64,000 nt of DNA from Tetrapyrgos nigripes (GCA_013368315.1 JAACJM010000044.1:310001-374000); one strand, 5' to 3'; positions 47,727 through 59,523 are shown, counted from the first letter of the stretch. Made by a program: numbers and translations. Notes: a model not told the origin generated them from the sequence alone.

Positions 47727-50090
47727 TCAAGTGGGAGGAGGACGTTGCTCAGGACGTAAACTAGCAGGAAGAGCATTGTAAGTAGGGCAGAGTTGTTTCC
47801 ATTCCTCTGAAATGAGTAAAATTTTCAGTGAGCTGATCAAGACATAATAAGGATGAACACGTACCAGGAACAGGGACCTCCTCTCTGATATCAGGTGCAT
47901 CCTCAGCCAGGACAACAGCAAGACCACTATCAAAAGTGTTTGTAGAATTAGTTACTGCAATTTTCAGATAAATGGATTGAGATCTTACAAGTCTAGATGG
48001 AAATCAATGTGGCTAACGAAAGTGTTATTCGGTGAATCATTGTTCGAGCGAGTTCAGTAGCCGAGTACTCACCAGTGAAGGAACCATGGCCCAGGATTAT
48101 CAGTGTTAAAGCGAATAACGGTCAGATTAGCCCCTGCGACCGAGGTTGTATCCCGACGAGGCTGTTGCACATTCAAGTTTCAGTTCTCCAATAAGACAAG
48201 ATAGAAAGGAATTCGTGCTTACTGGGTTCTTGAAGTTCCATTCATCACTGTCAGCGCTCTTGACGACGTCGAAGCTATGCTGGAATTTAGTTCAAGAACA
48301 TTAGCATGAATTTCTTCCACAAAAGCAACATCAATAGAAAACTCACCCCATGCAAGTGGCTGGGAATAACCAAAGTATATTAGATTGCGTATAACGAAGG
48401 AGGAAAGAATCAAGCTTACAAAGGATGAGGGCCAGAGGGTGCATTGTTCCCGAACAATCTGACCTCAATCGTCTTGTTCCTTGGAAGCCCATACACACTT
48501 CCCTTCGGCAACAACTCTTGCGCCCGTCTTTTGCCGCTCAAAACTTGCAACAAAACCGGTACGCTCGGTGAAACAAACTGCACATCGTTTATCATAAATG
48601 TCGCGGGAAGTTGGAAACCCAAAGTCAGGTTCAACACCATATCCGCTCCACCAGGCGTAGGTTCCCCAAGTGCACCATAACTACCTAGTGGATGAAGCAT
48701 CGATTCAGTGAGAAGCTTCAAATCCTTTTGCTGTTCCGTCTTCGGTTCCTCATCCGGAGCTCCTTTATACCTCAAAATCGCAGATTGAATCCCCTCTTCA
48801 AACCCAAATGCCGACCCACCATCAGGCAAAGCCAGCCCGCTACTCGCATTCGCTCGAATACGATAATTATCAACAGGCTGATCGGCATGGAGGATGAAGG
48901 AGTAGCGTTGGGCAGCGAGGATTTGGATGGCATTGACGGTGACGGGTTCGACGTTGGTTCCTTCAGTCTCGATGACGGTCATGTCGTGGTTGTCGATGCT
49001 AAAGACGTGGTTAGGATCGCAGGCCATGGAAAGGAGACGCATCCGGTAACGTTTGCCCTGTTCGACGTTGATGATTGCGAGGGGGACTTTGGGCTATAGC
49101 ATGATACATTTGTTTAATAGATTTGGTAGCTAAACGTTTTAGCACTTACCCCTCCGGGATAACGTCCTACTCCATTAATGAGAGTCGAATTAGATTGCTT
49201 AGGGGCTGGGATTTGTGATAGGGCTAGTGCACTTGTGTGATACCTGACCCATTGCTCAAGATCCAAGTATCAGAAAGGCACAGAACGAGAAAACATACCA
49301 GTCAATGAGGGTAATAACCGTCGTTTCTTGAAATCATAATGGATCAATTTCTTTCCATAATAATAATTTGTTCTACTCACCGTCATCAACATCGTACAAA
49401 TCCTTATGAGGATCATCAGGATCCTCAATAATAAACGCTCCTCGCAGTCCATCACAATACTGGGTACCAACATGCGAATGATACCAGAAAGTCCCAGCTT
49501 GGTCTGGGACGTCGAATTGGTACTGGAAAGAGTGAAATGGGGCTATAGGACACTGTGTGATGAAGCTAGGCCTACAAGAAAGAGTTAGCAGAAGCTATGG
49601 GACAACAAAAACAAAGGCAGACCCGTCGGCCCACGCTGTGTGTTTCTGGTCAATTCCGTGCCAATGCTAGAAAGGGAGAAGTAGTCAAGTTCGATCGAAA
49701 GAGACGAGGAAAGACAGAACGCACAACGCTAGTAGTGCGAATGAAGTCCGGATCGACCAATTCGTCCTTGACTTTCAGACTGAAATGGTCGCCCTGCGAA
49801 TATGTGAGGAATCATACATGAGCAAGGGGAAAAATCCCACCTTCTTCCCTCGGATGATAGGGCCAGGTAAGCTTCCCCTATCAGAACTCGTCCCAGCAAC
49901 AACGGTACTATGCGGAAACTAGGCAAAATCCCCGATCAATTAACGAAGAAATCACCCACTCGCGATAAAATCCATCAGGCGCCATTCGTTTATTAACGAT
50001 GTGCAAGTTCCCGGAAGTCGGGATCACGTCGATAGCATGCGCTGCACCCACCGCCAAAACAAGCAAAGAAAGCAACGGACCCTTCATCAT
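47727..50090 (-). CDS. laccase (multicopper oxidase)
   Basis: Secreted blue copper oxidase that oxidises phenols and reduces O2 to water. Fourteen exons: 50090-49956, 49918-49841, 49793-49725, 49666-49623, 49571-49381, 49326-49299, 49243-49150, 49093-48420, 48359-48347, 48279-48223, 48161-48073, 48012-47989, 47926-47865, 47806-47727; 545 residues, phases agree. Signal peptide [19 protein letters not shown]. All four copper-ligand motifs are present: [28 protein letters not shown] and HCHIDFHLD. The position ten residues after the T1 cysteine is Leu (GLAVV), typical of mid- to high-potential fungal laccases. Exon 9 is only 13 bases long and carries part of the HLHG motif. Expected roles are lignin or humus phenol oxidation, or pigment and wall chemistry. 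Start: either of two adjacent ATGs. Confidence 0.97.
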
Positions 50091-50176
50091 TGATGAATGA
50101 TGCCGGAAAGACTCGCACTGGTAAATAAGAGAAAGGAAATCCCAGTACTCTGAAGAAGCGAGATGTTTTCGTCGTA

Positions 50177-50184
50177 CTTTTATA
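50177..50184 (-). promoter_or_regulatory. TATA box of the laccase gene
   Basis: Minus-strand TATAAAAG, 87 bases ahead of the start codon. Confidence 0.65.
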
Positions 50185-51742
50185 GACCGATGTAAGGACC
50201 AGTGCGAGTAGGACGGTGTAACCATTGCCTTACAAAGTGAGGATTAGGGGAACCAATGAATTGGGGGTGTCTAAATCTGCTTGTTTGTAAAAGCAGGCTT
50301 GAATTTTAATGGGTTGGCAGTGCGAAGGGACCTTGAAAAGATTATTAATTTCTTCTAGTAGCAGCAAAAATGAGACCGTGTACATACAGTAGTCTTATAG
50401 TAGACAGCAGATCCGACGCCAAGGGCATAGGAATCATGTCAGCGGCGCTCGTTCATAATATGAAGAGCCAGTTTTGAGCTTAATGTGCCGAGTTACACCA
50501 CTAGATTCAAGAAGAAAAGCATATAGGAGTCAACAAGCACGTAAAGTTGATGCACAAAGACGTCGGACAGGGATAGAGTAGCAACTGTGATATTTATCCC
50601 CATCGCGAGACCCGAGAACCAGAAAGTACATATGTATAATCCATACATGTTAGAAGAGAGGGGCATTGAGGACTGTTTTGACATGTAAGGTGTAGTACAT
50701 ATTAGAGTATAAAGATGATTTTTTATTGCTGGCTCACATCCAATCTAGAATATTCGTATATCTACGAGGAAGGGAGAATGAGTAAGAACTCGGAAAGACT
50801 GTGGTCATCAGGAAGAGAAGCCTTACTCCCACTGACCACAATAACCTCGCCCGTTCCTGAAGGAGAGCGATGATGTATCGTTGGAGTCTAATACCTCTGT
50901 GACCCCACCGTCATCAACTTGGTTGTAGGGCTGCATGCCATACTTGTACGATCGAGGGCCCCCTTAAAAATACCGTCCGTATCGTACGGGTTTTAGGGTC
51001 GTACATATGTATGGGTACCATTCTATATGATTGCCGCAAGATTGCCGAACCTTTAGTTTGCTCCTTACAGGAACCCCAGATATGGAAGTACCCGAACCTT
51101 TCGGAAAATCGGCTTCTAGTTTTACCGGACACTCCACGCTCTATTCTCGAGCTAATTATTTGCTTTCGCAGTCTTGAGCACGATGAGAAACAGATTAGGT
51201 CAACACGGGGCGCCGGGGCGCCCTGAAACAGCGACGCCCCTGAAAAAAATCAATTTCGGAGATTGGAGTATGTACTGGTAGTAACGTAGAATAAACTGCG
51301 TATGCGAAAAAGAAAGACTTAGCATGAGCACTTCCTCCCAAAGAAAAACATGATGCCAGGATGAAAAACCCGATCCCTATCTGGCGTAACCACAGTGTCC
51401 CTATAGGTCTTTGCTGGGCCAGGTAAAAATCTGCGCTGCATGGGGGGCGACCCCATCGCACTAACATCATTGGAAGATCCTGCTAGCCCAGGAAAGAATG
51501 TTAAAATGGAAAAATATAATCCCTCTAGCCCTAGCCCTTCTCCCGTTCGTCCCCCCTTCTTCTTCTCCCTCAACATCTTCCCTAACACTAACACCCGCTC
51601 TGGCGTCGACAATGACACTGCCACTGGTAGCCGTAGTATCCCCACTAACTCCCTCAGCATGAACCATAGGCCCACTACCTCTGTTATCATTGGGATTGGG
51701 ACGACGCGAACATGAACAGTCTGAACCCTCCAAACAATCTCG
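50185..51742. other. no firm gene
   Basis: 50.2-51.2 kb has no coding chain. 51.28-51.74 kb is open in two minus-strand frames (for instance NDNRGSGPMVHAEGVSGDTT) and may be a downstream exon of the frame at 51743-52246, reached through a 27-base gap too short for a normal intron. Confidence 0.35.
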
Positions 51743-52246
51743 CTAACTATGCTCACGCTCAGTAAACCTCCTAACCTCCTCCAAATCAACCCTCTTAATC
51801 CATTCCCATTCGAGAGGTTCATCGGCACCGGTACCGTGACCGTGCTGACTCTGAGCGAAAGTGAAAGCGAGGCGGGGAGTGAACGGGGATTTTGTTGGTG
51901 AGTTGTTGACGCTGGAGTTGGAGAGTTGAAGTTGTTGACTTGGGAACAGGGATGGGAACGAGGCGGGGTAGAAGAATGAGGACGCCCAGGTGAAGTAGAA
52001 AGAGAAGAAGGCGAAGAGTCCGAGGGTGGATGGGAAGAAAAAAGAGTGAGAGTCTACATGTACGAGCATGGGAACGGGTACGGGAATCGTCGGCGAGATT
52101 GACGAGGTAGAGGTACTAGTAGCGACCAAGAGTACCTTTGATGACGTGCACGTGAACCCTACTGGTGTCGAGAAGATGTGAAAAGAATGAGGACGAAGAT
52201 GCGAAAATGAACGCGTTGACGCTGGCGTTTGTATTCCCGTTCCCAT
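51743..52246 (-). repeat. inverted duplication, arm A (gene-like)
   Basis: An open minus-strand frame of 167 codons with a Ser/Thr/Pro-rich beginning, a hydrophobic stretch (STLGLFAFFSFYFTWASSFF), NNSPTKSPFTPRLAFTFAQS and EPLEWEWIKRVDLEEV. The same peptide string, with changes, occurs on the plus strand at about 53845-54162. Could be a real small membrane protein gene or one of two decayed copies of a third gene elsewhere. A separate Ser/Thr-rich frame with a hydrophobic end lies at 52584-52366. Confidence 0.55.
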
Positions 52247-52584
52247 CTTGGTGCTGCTGTCGCTTCCGCACTACGGCCTGAGCTTTCTCCGTCTCTGGAT
52301 ATCGTTTTTAACCATGCCTATGCCTTCATTTTCCACAGAGAAGCCGAAGCCTCCTTGAGGAATAATTAGAGTAGGTAAGACGCTACACTCGCGGTTGCAG
52401 CTGCAGCTGCAACACTAGCTCGAGTCGCTGATGAGGATGTAGAAGTAGAAGTAGATGCGGAGGCGGAGGCGGATTGTGAGGCTGAGATGGTGGAGCTAGG
52501 TGAAGAGGTGTCTGTGTCCGTACCAGGTTTTACACAGGCATGACCTATTCTGACGGCACTGGGCATAGAGGCGGTAGCGTCCAT

Positions 52585-53700
52585 GTTGATCCATTTGCTA
52601 AAAAATCTCAGAAAAATGAAGCTCCCTTCGGTTTAACAAACGCATCTAACCTCTCTTATATTTCTCTGTCCGTTCCCTTCATCCTCTCCGCTTCTTTTGT
52701 ACAAACATTTCCCTGAGCCATTCCTCCAAATCCTGCTCGTACTTATAAGTATACACTCCGGTGCTGGAACATGGACGTCGATTTCGGTAGGCAACAGTTC
52801 TTCGTCAGGCGGACCAGTTTGAGAACAATTCTTTTTTAGCAGCTCAAATTGCGAGAAAGAAGTTTAGAGCGGATTATTGAAATCGTGGATGACGAGAGAA
52901 AGGGCACATAGAGCCTAGATGTGTGGTCGACGTCGTGGGCGTCGCTGCTGGAGAGATCATTGCGTCACGTGCGTTCTGCGTCTTGTACCTCTCTTAAATT
53001 GAGTTCGGAACCCTCGAGTACGTTGCTCTGAAAGCCCATAATCCAAAGATTAGACGCATGAATTTACAAAGTTTACAGCTGTTTTCAAAATCCGTTTTCA
53101 GTTTTCGTCGAGCTAGCCCAGTGGTCGGCATCAGATCGGGCATGTCACCGAGCGCTTCCAAAAGGCCAATGACGTAATGGCTCCACGAAGACCACAACGC
53201 GACAGCTCAACCAGGGGTATGTACCTTGTTCTATGTCTCCATTTGCTCTAAACGCAGACTAGGTCGCAGAACTAAACCCAACCCCTCATATATCTAGTCA
53301 CACTCGATTCCCTCTTCGAGCTTACTCCATCTCTTCTCTCAGTGATTTTGGAATGTCTGCTCAGTACAAGACTGCCGTTGGTTGAGGATGGAATTCGGCG
53401 AGACATCCAGAAAACAACTTTAGCAAAATCTAAGCTATTCCTCGGAACTCTTCCGACAGACCTAATCAAAGCCGACGTTTGATTGAGCGCAGTAGACCCG
53501 GAAAATTTTAGCTGAGGGAGGATGGGGTAGTCGTTGTGTCGAGGGTTTAGGGGAATTGTTTAAGGCTCCATCAACGGCTATAACGATGACTGCAAGACCC
53601 AAGCCTATTCACCAGGGCACCACGCTTCTGCGTCAAGACCGGAAGCATCTTCACTTGCTTTCCTTCGTCGACTGTTCCCATTTCCTTCATGATGATCCCT
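52585..53700. other. spacer of the inverted duplication
   Basis: About 1.1 kb between the Ser-rich frame and the second arm. No exon chain supported. Confidence 0.45.
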
Positions 53701-53844
53701 CACCTCATTCAAACCTTTCCTTTTCCTCACTGGCATTCATGTACTCGTTCTCCCGAGACCGAGACCGAGTCAGCCTCCTTCTCAGTCCATTCACCCCAAC
53801 ACAAAACTAAAACTAAAACCAAACGGCCCAAAGTACGGTGTATC

Positions 53845-54162
53845 CACGAATTGTCTTCTCATACCCGCTCTCACTCTTCTTCCCATCCACCCTCGCGCTC
53901 TCGCCTCATTTTTCTCCCACTTCACCTGGGCATCCTCATCTTTCTACTCCACATCGTTCCTACTCACGTTCCCAAGTCAACAACTCCAACTCTAACTCTA
54001 ACTCCGACGTCAACAACTCACCAACAAAATCCCTCTTCATCGCTGGCCTCGCTTTCACTTTCTCTCAGAGTCAGCACGGTCAGCACGGTACCGGTGCCGG
54101 TGAACGTCTTGAATGGGAATGGATTAAGAGGGTTGATTTGGAGGAGGTTAACTACGTCATAA
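53845..54162 (+). repeat. inverted duplication, arm B
   Basis: Plus-strand counterpart of 51743-52246: LFFPSTLALSPHF, NNSPTKSLFIAGLAFTFSQS, and ERLEWEWIKRVDLEEV. Small insertions and deletions shift the frame in the first half, so this copy is the more decayed one. Confidence 0.75.
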
Positions 54163-54422
54163 GTTTCGACATCTACTCGATATAGAACTACATATTTCAA
54201 CACTTTCATTATACATAAGCACCTTCCATGTCGGGGTTTCTGATGATTTCTCCTTTTATTTGGTGTCCCTCGCCAATGCGAGTTCGTCTTTGGGACGGAT
54301 TCTAGCTGGAATCATGGTGGATAAAATTGGTTGTCGCACCCATGACATTCCTTGCCGGCTACTCATTCACGCGTAGCCGTTTGCAATGAGCGAGGTGTCC
54401 TTGATAGCTGTCGCTATTACTG

Positions 54423-54464
54423 GGGTAAGGGGCCACTGCTTCGCATGGCAAATTACGAGGCCCC
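54423..54464. repeat. dispersed hairpin motif
   Basis: GGCCACTGCTTCGCATGGCA then AATTACGAGGCCCC. Same motif, either strand, at 6090, 14262, 14511, 15151, 17212, 29372, 29456, 41824, 55570 and 60906. Confidence 0.85.
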
Positions 54465-54469
54465 TTGCT

Positions 54470-55090
54470 TAGGGCTCCTAGCGGATCAGATGATCCGGCG
54501 CCATCTGAGCGATTGCTGCTTTGGATTCGGATGCGGATGGTGCTCCTCCTCCTCCTCCATCCGATGGATAGCATCCGACCAATCCGACGGTAATCTGCGG
54601 ATGGAAAGCCCAACACTGGAAGTTTCAGAAATACTATATAGTACTATTACCGAGTAGAGAAATACACAAAAATAAATAACGGCTGCAACCAGTAGTATGT
54701 GTGGCTTCAACAGACAGCATTAATCCTTCATAACACTGACTGGTTTGAGTGTCTCGCGAACGCTGGCGCTCCGATATTGAAGGCGCGGTGTCGGGTCTGA
54801 AACCTAGACACATACTTTTCTATTCTTTAATTTATTATCATTTCTCTCCAGCTCATATCCTTGGTTCATTTTCTGTTACTCTTTTGCATTCCTTGGCCGC
54901 CACCATGTTGTTTATCTTATCTGTATGTCATGTGATCGTAGATATACTATATAAGGGAAGCAGAACTCATCCGGCGATCATCCGTCGGATGCTCGGATAC
55001 CATCCGGCGGATGCGGATTGGGATTTGCAGACCACCCATCCAAGCGGATGGCATCCGAATCTGACACAATCCGATCCGATAGGAGCCCTA
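54470..55090. mobile_element. hAT-type MITE with 8-base TSD
   Basis: 621 bases bounded by TAGGGCTCCTAGCGGAT and its mirrored partner ATCCGATAGGAGCCCTA. The host bases CCCTTGCT flank both ends exactly (54462-54469 and 55091-55098). An 8-base duplication with TAGGG-type ends identifies the hAT superfamily. Near each end are clusters of ATCCGNCGGAT-like repeats in both orientations, likely transposase sites. No transposase inside. It landed a few bases from a copy of the hairpin motif. A truncated sibling is at 41611. Confidence 0.92.
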
Positions 55091-55234
55091 CCCTTGCTTA
55101 AAGTGTTGGATAGCAACGTTAACAGCCCACTTGCTATTGTTGTCATTACCGTCATCACTGTCATCGCTGCTGCAAGTGGGGATGGCGCACAAGCTCAGTT
55201 TATGGTGGTAGTGAAAGCGAGTCAACACAGGTCG

Positions 55235-55442
55235 ACACGCTGGCATGACGTCGTGGTTGTCGATGTCATTAGTCCTTGGAGTCCAGACCAAGCCTAGACA
55301 CTTCAGTTATTGGGAGTAGAGTAGATACCGGTAATGAAAAGGGGTGGGAGATTGAAGCCGTGGTAAAATTTGCAACTCAATTGGAAAAGTCACGGGGTCT
55401 CCATCTAAGTTAACCCGGCCTTTAAGAGGCCTCGTAATTTAT
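55235..55442. repeat. R1 repeat, inverted partial copy
   Basis: From GCATGACGTCGTGGTTGTCG to CGGCCTTTAAGAGGCCTCGT; the reverse of the R1 right half at 14.56-14.70 kb. Confidence 0.75.
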
Positions 55443-55649
55443 GGGTTGAACAGAATGACTATCGAGTTAGCACACTGAAAAGACAAAAGTATCCACTCAA
55501 CGGAAAGGTGAACCGATAGACAAGTTATGGATTGATATATGATGTATCAATACAAAACTTGTCTATGAAAGGGATGTGGGCTAACGCTGCATGTGGCAAG
55601 TACAAGCCCACAGGTTTTTTCTTTACTGGAGTGGGAAGAAGCCAAATGA

Positions 55650-55779
55650 CACGCTGAAAATACAAAAATATCTGCCTGGCAGAAAGGCATACAGAAACAC
55701 ACTTTTTTACAGATATATCTTATATCAGTAGTAGTGATGGATCTATCCACCGAGCAGATATTTTTGTCTTTTCAGCGTG
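55650..55779. mobile_element. CACGC-family MITE, TSD TGA
   Basis: 130 bases with inverted ends CACGCTGAAAATACAAAAAT and ATTTTTGTCTTTTCAGCGTG, flanked by TGA on both sides (55647-55649, 55780-55782). Confidence 0.9.
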
Positions 55780-55944
55780 TGAGGTGCAGAGGCCCAAAAC
55801 TGGATGATAAGCAAACATGTGAACTGTTGAGGAAAAGAGAGGAAAAAAGAAAAGAAAGCAAGCAACAAAGAAGATGAGAGATCGAGAGAGAGAAGAGAGG
55901 AAAAAAGAAAAGAAAGCAAGTGATGAAGAAGATGAGAGATTGAG

Positions 55945-57143
55945 AGAGAGAAAGATAACGAAAAATGAAAAGAGAAAGGAAAGCAATAAAAAAGAACAAG
56001 ACAAAGAAAAAAGACAACAAAATGAAAGATTAAGATTGGAAACTTTTGGCCCATTATGTATGGTGTGGGGTGGAAGAAAAAATTTTTCAATAAAATCCCA
56101 AAAAGGAAAAGGGAAAGGAAGGAGAGGGAGAGAAGAGGGAATGCTTACTCGTACTGTTTCATAAGTACATCAGTGTATCTCTGGCCAGTTTTCAGAATGG
56201 TCATCAAGAGGCTTGGATGAGCACAGGAATCCCGGGAGCGTGCCTGCCGGCGCGTCCCAAATTAGGGCAACATTTTCAGATATTGCGTCATCCGCGGTTA
56301 CTGAGCTCAGGAATTGCCCTAAAAGGGTTTTTAGAGGTTACTCGGCAACGGCAAGTCATGTGCAAGATTACTCGCCAGTAGCGCGCGTGTCGCACGGACG
56401 CGTCCAAGCATGTTCGACACCGTTTGCGACCTTCCATTGTTGAAGGAGCTGGTTCAGAGCGATAGCGCACAATTCTTCTCACATCTAATTTCAAGATTGA
56501 GAAATATTCCTTTCGTAGAATAAGTACCAGTACAAAATATGAATAATTCAGAATAGATAGGCATTTTGCAACATGTTGTCTGAAAAAGTAAGTCTGCACT
56601 GTACCTTGAAGTATATCCAAGCATTTAGCATAGATATGTCTGCCTATTCCTCCCCTCATCAGCCACATTACTGAGAGTGGAATCATGGCCAAATCACGGC
56701 CTTGACATTTTCTTGGGTATGCGCTCCCATAAAAATGAATAAAGGGCCCTACAACATTCTAGTAACATAAATAGACAGATAATTTACTTTACTGGCAGCT
56801 CAGCCTTAACATGTAAAGTATTTCGTCGAGACGAAGAACATCAGTGGTCGCTGCCAGACCATGCGAGCAGATACCAAAAACAGCATATTATGTCATCTGC
56901 CGAGTAACCTTCCAAGTAACGCCCCTCACCACCAGTAAGGGGCCAGACTTTGTTACCGGTCGCAAAGATATTGAGACAATGTCATTGTTTGGTCATGTTA
57001 AGAAAGACAGGGGCTGCGGATATGGGCAAGGACTCGGAGGAAACCGGAAACAACAGCACGGGAGGAGACGGGATGAATATGCACCGCCACATGCGGAAAC
57101 GGAGTGTAAAGAACTCAGCCTCATTTCATTCGGCCTCGTAATC
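55945..57143. repeat. interrupted repeat R2, copy 2
   Basis: Left part 55945-56045 and right part 56950-57143 match copy 1 at 43.33-44.23 kb. A different insertion of about 900 bases splits this copy. The right part is longer and may come from a coding sequence (VTGRKDIETMSLFGHVKKD). Another CACGC-type end (GGCGTG at 57187) lies just beyond. Confidence 0.75.
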
Positions 57144-57261
57144 AGTTCACTTTTCCGTTGAGCGGATATAATGGTATTTTCGGCGTGTAACTATATTTGC
57201 ATCAAGAAAAGTATTATTAGGTATTATTAGTACATCCAAAATCTAGAATAGATGATACATT

Positions 57262-57316
57262 CACGCCGACAAGATCAAAATATCCGCTCAACGGATATTT
57301 TGGTCTTTTCGGCGTG
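57262..57316. mobile_element. 55-base palindromic CACGC element, TSD ATT
   Basis: Almost nothing but its own inverted ends: CACGCCGACAAGATCAAAAT then TCCGCTCAACGGA then the complement ending GGCGTG. ATT flanks both sides (57259-57261, 57317-57319). The smallest possible member of the family at 11429-12090. Confidence 0.88.
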
Positions 57317-57319
57317 ATT

Positions 57320-57664
57320 GTCTGATGGAGTTCCGAATAAGTATGTACATAACATTAAAACGTATACCTACCAAAGCAATGAGTGAGAGGAGATGAAAGG
57401 TCCCATTGGATCTGTTGTTAAAAGCAAAGCATTCCGAAAATTCCAAGTCGATGTAGGGCTGTAGCGTATCTATCGTGCTGTATAGCAGTGTTGCAAGATT
57501 GCAAGTAGTCATAGCATAACCAATAGTATGAGTATACTGTGAAAACGTCCCCAAGCAATGAACCTGGAAAAAGATGAATGGATGAAAATGAACATGAAAG
57601 GTCCGTTCCCCGCCTCAACAAACACTATTCCCCAAATAAGCCCGTCGTTCGAGGGAACGAGTCT
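57320..57664. other. no supported gene
   Basis: Minus-strand frames of 67-88 codons overlap (for example QYTHTIGYAMTTCNLATLLY), partly hydrophobic, with no start context or splice partner that convinces. Confidence 0.4.
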
Positions 57665-59454
57665 TTAGAGCAGGGCGACTCCAGAGAGTATGCTCAAGAA
57701 AGCAACTCCTGCCATTCCCAGAGTCACAGAAGCAGAGTATACTGTGGGAGCGTCATTGGTTCCACTATTGTGACTGTTGGGTGCGGCACTGGCTGTCGTA
57801 CTATTTTGCAAAGAACCCGTCGCAGTTGTGGGTGCGGCAGTAGCTGTCGTACTATCTTGTAAAGAACCCGTCGCAGTGACTTCTTTGAAAAGCTGAATGA
57901 AAACCACAAATTAGATACAGTGTGTACATGAGATAGAATGGCTAAGGCAACGAACCCTTTCTCTGAGCTGCGAACTGTTGAACATTTGATCCTGTTGATG
58001 TGACACCCCTTCGATCATATCGACGGTGTGTGATGAAGGCATCCCGCCGTTCGAGTTGTTCAGCATGGATATAAAGTTATCGCCTCGCTCAAGGTGAGTC
58101 GCGCCTTGTGTCTGGGATGATACACATATCAGAGAGCGAAAACGAGTTATGGAATGCTGCTAGACTTACGCTGGCCTCACAACTCGTATCTCCTGGTCCG
58201 TTGTCGGCCTGAGGACAATCAAATTAGATACAGCCGAGCTTCACTGAGATTCATGGTAACTCACCGTTCCCAATGCGTAATGCACATTTCGGCCTCGGTA
58301 CCTAGAGACAACACCATCTCGTCCGAGATTCTTAAAGTCTCCAGTCGAGTAGCCAACGATGCCGCCTGTGAGACCATATTTGTACTTGTCATACACATTC
58401 ACATCTGCGCAGCTGGCATTTTGATGAGGACGGTCCGTAACGAGCCATAGGTATGATCCAGGGTTTGCTGTTATGAAAGCATAATCAGCATTTAGGAGCA
58501 TGAGTGGACGGGCGGAAGACGCACCGACAATGTAGTTAACTCTATCATCATTAATAGTTGGTATACGCATCGCGGCATAACGTTGGAAAATTTGGCCAGC
58601 TGCGGAGTGTCCTGCGAGGACGACAGCCTAAACATGACGGGTGTCCATCAATATAAAGCCGACGAAACTCGGATAGAACTTTAGAAGAATGATCACGCAC
58701 CTGGATGTTGGGGTACATGGAAGCATTGGTATAATGATTGACCAATGCGTCTAACACGTCAAAGGAACTGATTTTGTCGCCGTTGTCTGGACCATCAGCA
58801 AAGTCCCCACTAAACCAGCCATTTCCTTTCCAATTGAGTTGATTAGCGTTTCCAGCACCCGCAGTAATGTCATTTTGGGTAAGGAAACAAGGAGACATGA
58901 TGGATGTTGTGTTGGAATTGAAGGTCGAGTCGGTAGAGGCCAAGTCCATCTTGATATTTTGCATGGTTATCCAATCTATATATCCTGATTCAGAGTCGAA
59001 TTAGTATTTTTGCAGTAAAATTTTCACTAACAAGACCAGCTGTCGCGTGCCTGAATGAGGGAAATAACTATCAACATCCTTTGAACAGCGTCTTGACGGC
59101 ATACCACTCACCTCAGCACCTGGGACGATGATTGCACGAGTCACTTCTGACGTGTCGAGACCTGAGCTCTGGTACAAGGGCTATATATGACCAAATGGAG
59201 GTAGAGATGCAATGCGGTCAACATGTGCGACGGCGAACATCATCCAAAAAATCTGGAAGACGCACGAATACTGCACTCGTTCTGGGGATGGGAAAGTCTG
59301 TGATGAGGTCTGCACCAGGCAATTGGGGTAATTCCTGCCATCCTCCGTCGGAACTACCAGGTACTGCTGGATCTGGAATCCAGTCATAAGCAGACACTAA
59401 GGCAAACAGTGGAGCCAATGGCAGAAGAGCAAACAAAGAGGGGAAGAGCACCAT
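57665..59454 (-). CDS. secreted GPI-anchored alpha/beta-hydrolase-fold protein
   Basis: Eight exons: 59454-59266, 59180-59112, 59050-59032, 58975-58701, 58627-58265, 58208-58170, 58111-57956, 57892-57665; 445 residues, phases agree. Signal peptide MVLFPSLFALLPLAPLFALV. The core has ARAIIVPGAEAR-like sequence (TRAIIVPGAEARDSWSYW), then AVVLAGHSAAGQIFQRYAAM, the nucleophile elbow G-H-S-A-A-G with the catalytic serine; Asp and His partners are probably in NADYAF or DRPHQN and in EGVSHQ. Then a Ser/Thr/Ala-rich stalk containing a 51-base unit repeated in tandem (ATGSLQDSTTATAAPTT / ATGSLQNSTTASAAPNS) and a C-terminal hydrophobic tail (LGMAGVAFLSILSGVALL), the usual GPI-attachment layout. Many N-glycosylation sites. 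Expected outside the cell, on wall or membrane; substrate unknown, an esterase is likely. Exon 3 is 19 bases and needs the acceptor ATATATAG. Confidence 0.88.
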
Positions 59455-59516
59455 TGCCTGCTACCAGGTCGAGTGTTAGTTGTAGGAAGTTAGCTGTAGG
59501 AAGCCAGATGTGGTGT

Positions 59517-59523
59517 GGGTATA
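59517..59523 (-). promoter_or_regulatory. TATA-like box of the hydrolase gene
   Basis: Minus-strand ATATATAC about 63 bases ahead of the start codon. Confidence 0.45.

Noticed and set aside
47865..48012. Suspected frameshift in the laccase HCHIDFH motif
   Set aside because: Careful recounting of exon 12 (24 bases) restores the phase; the motif is intact.
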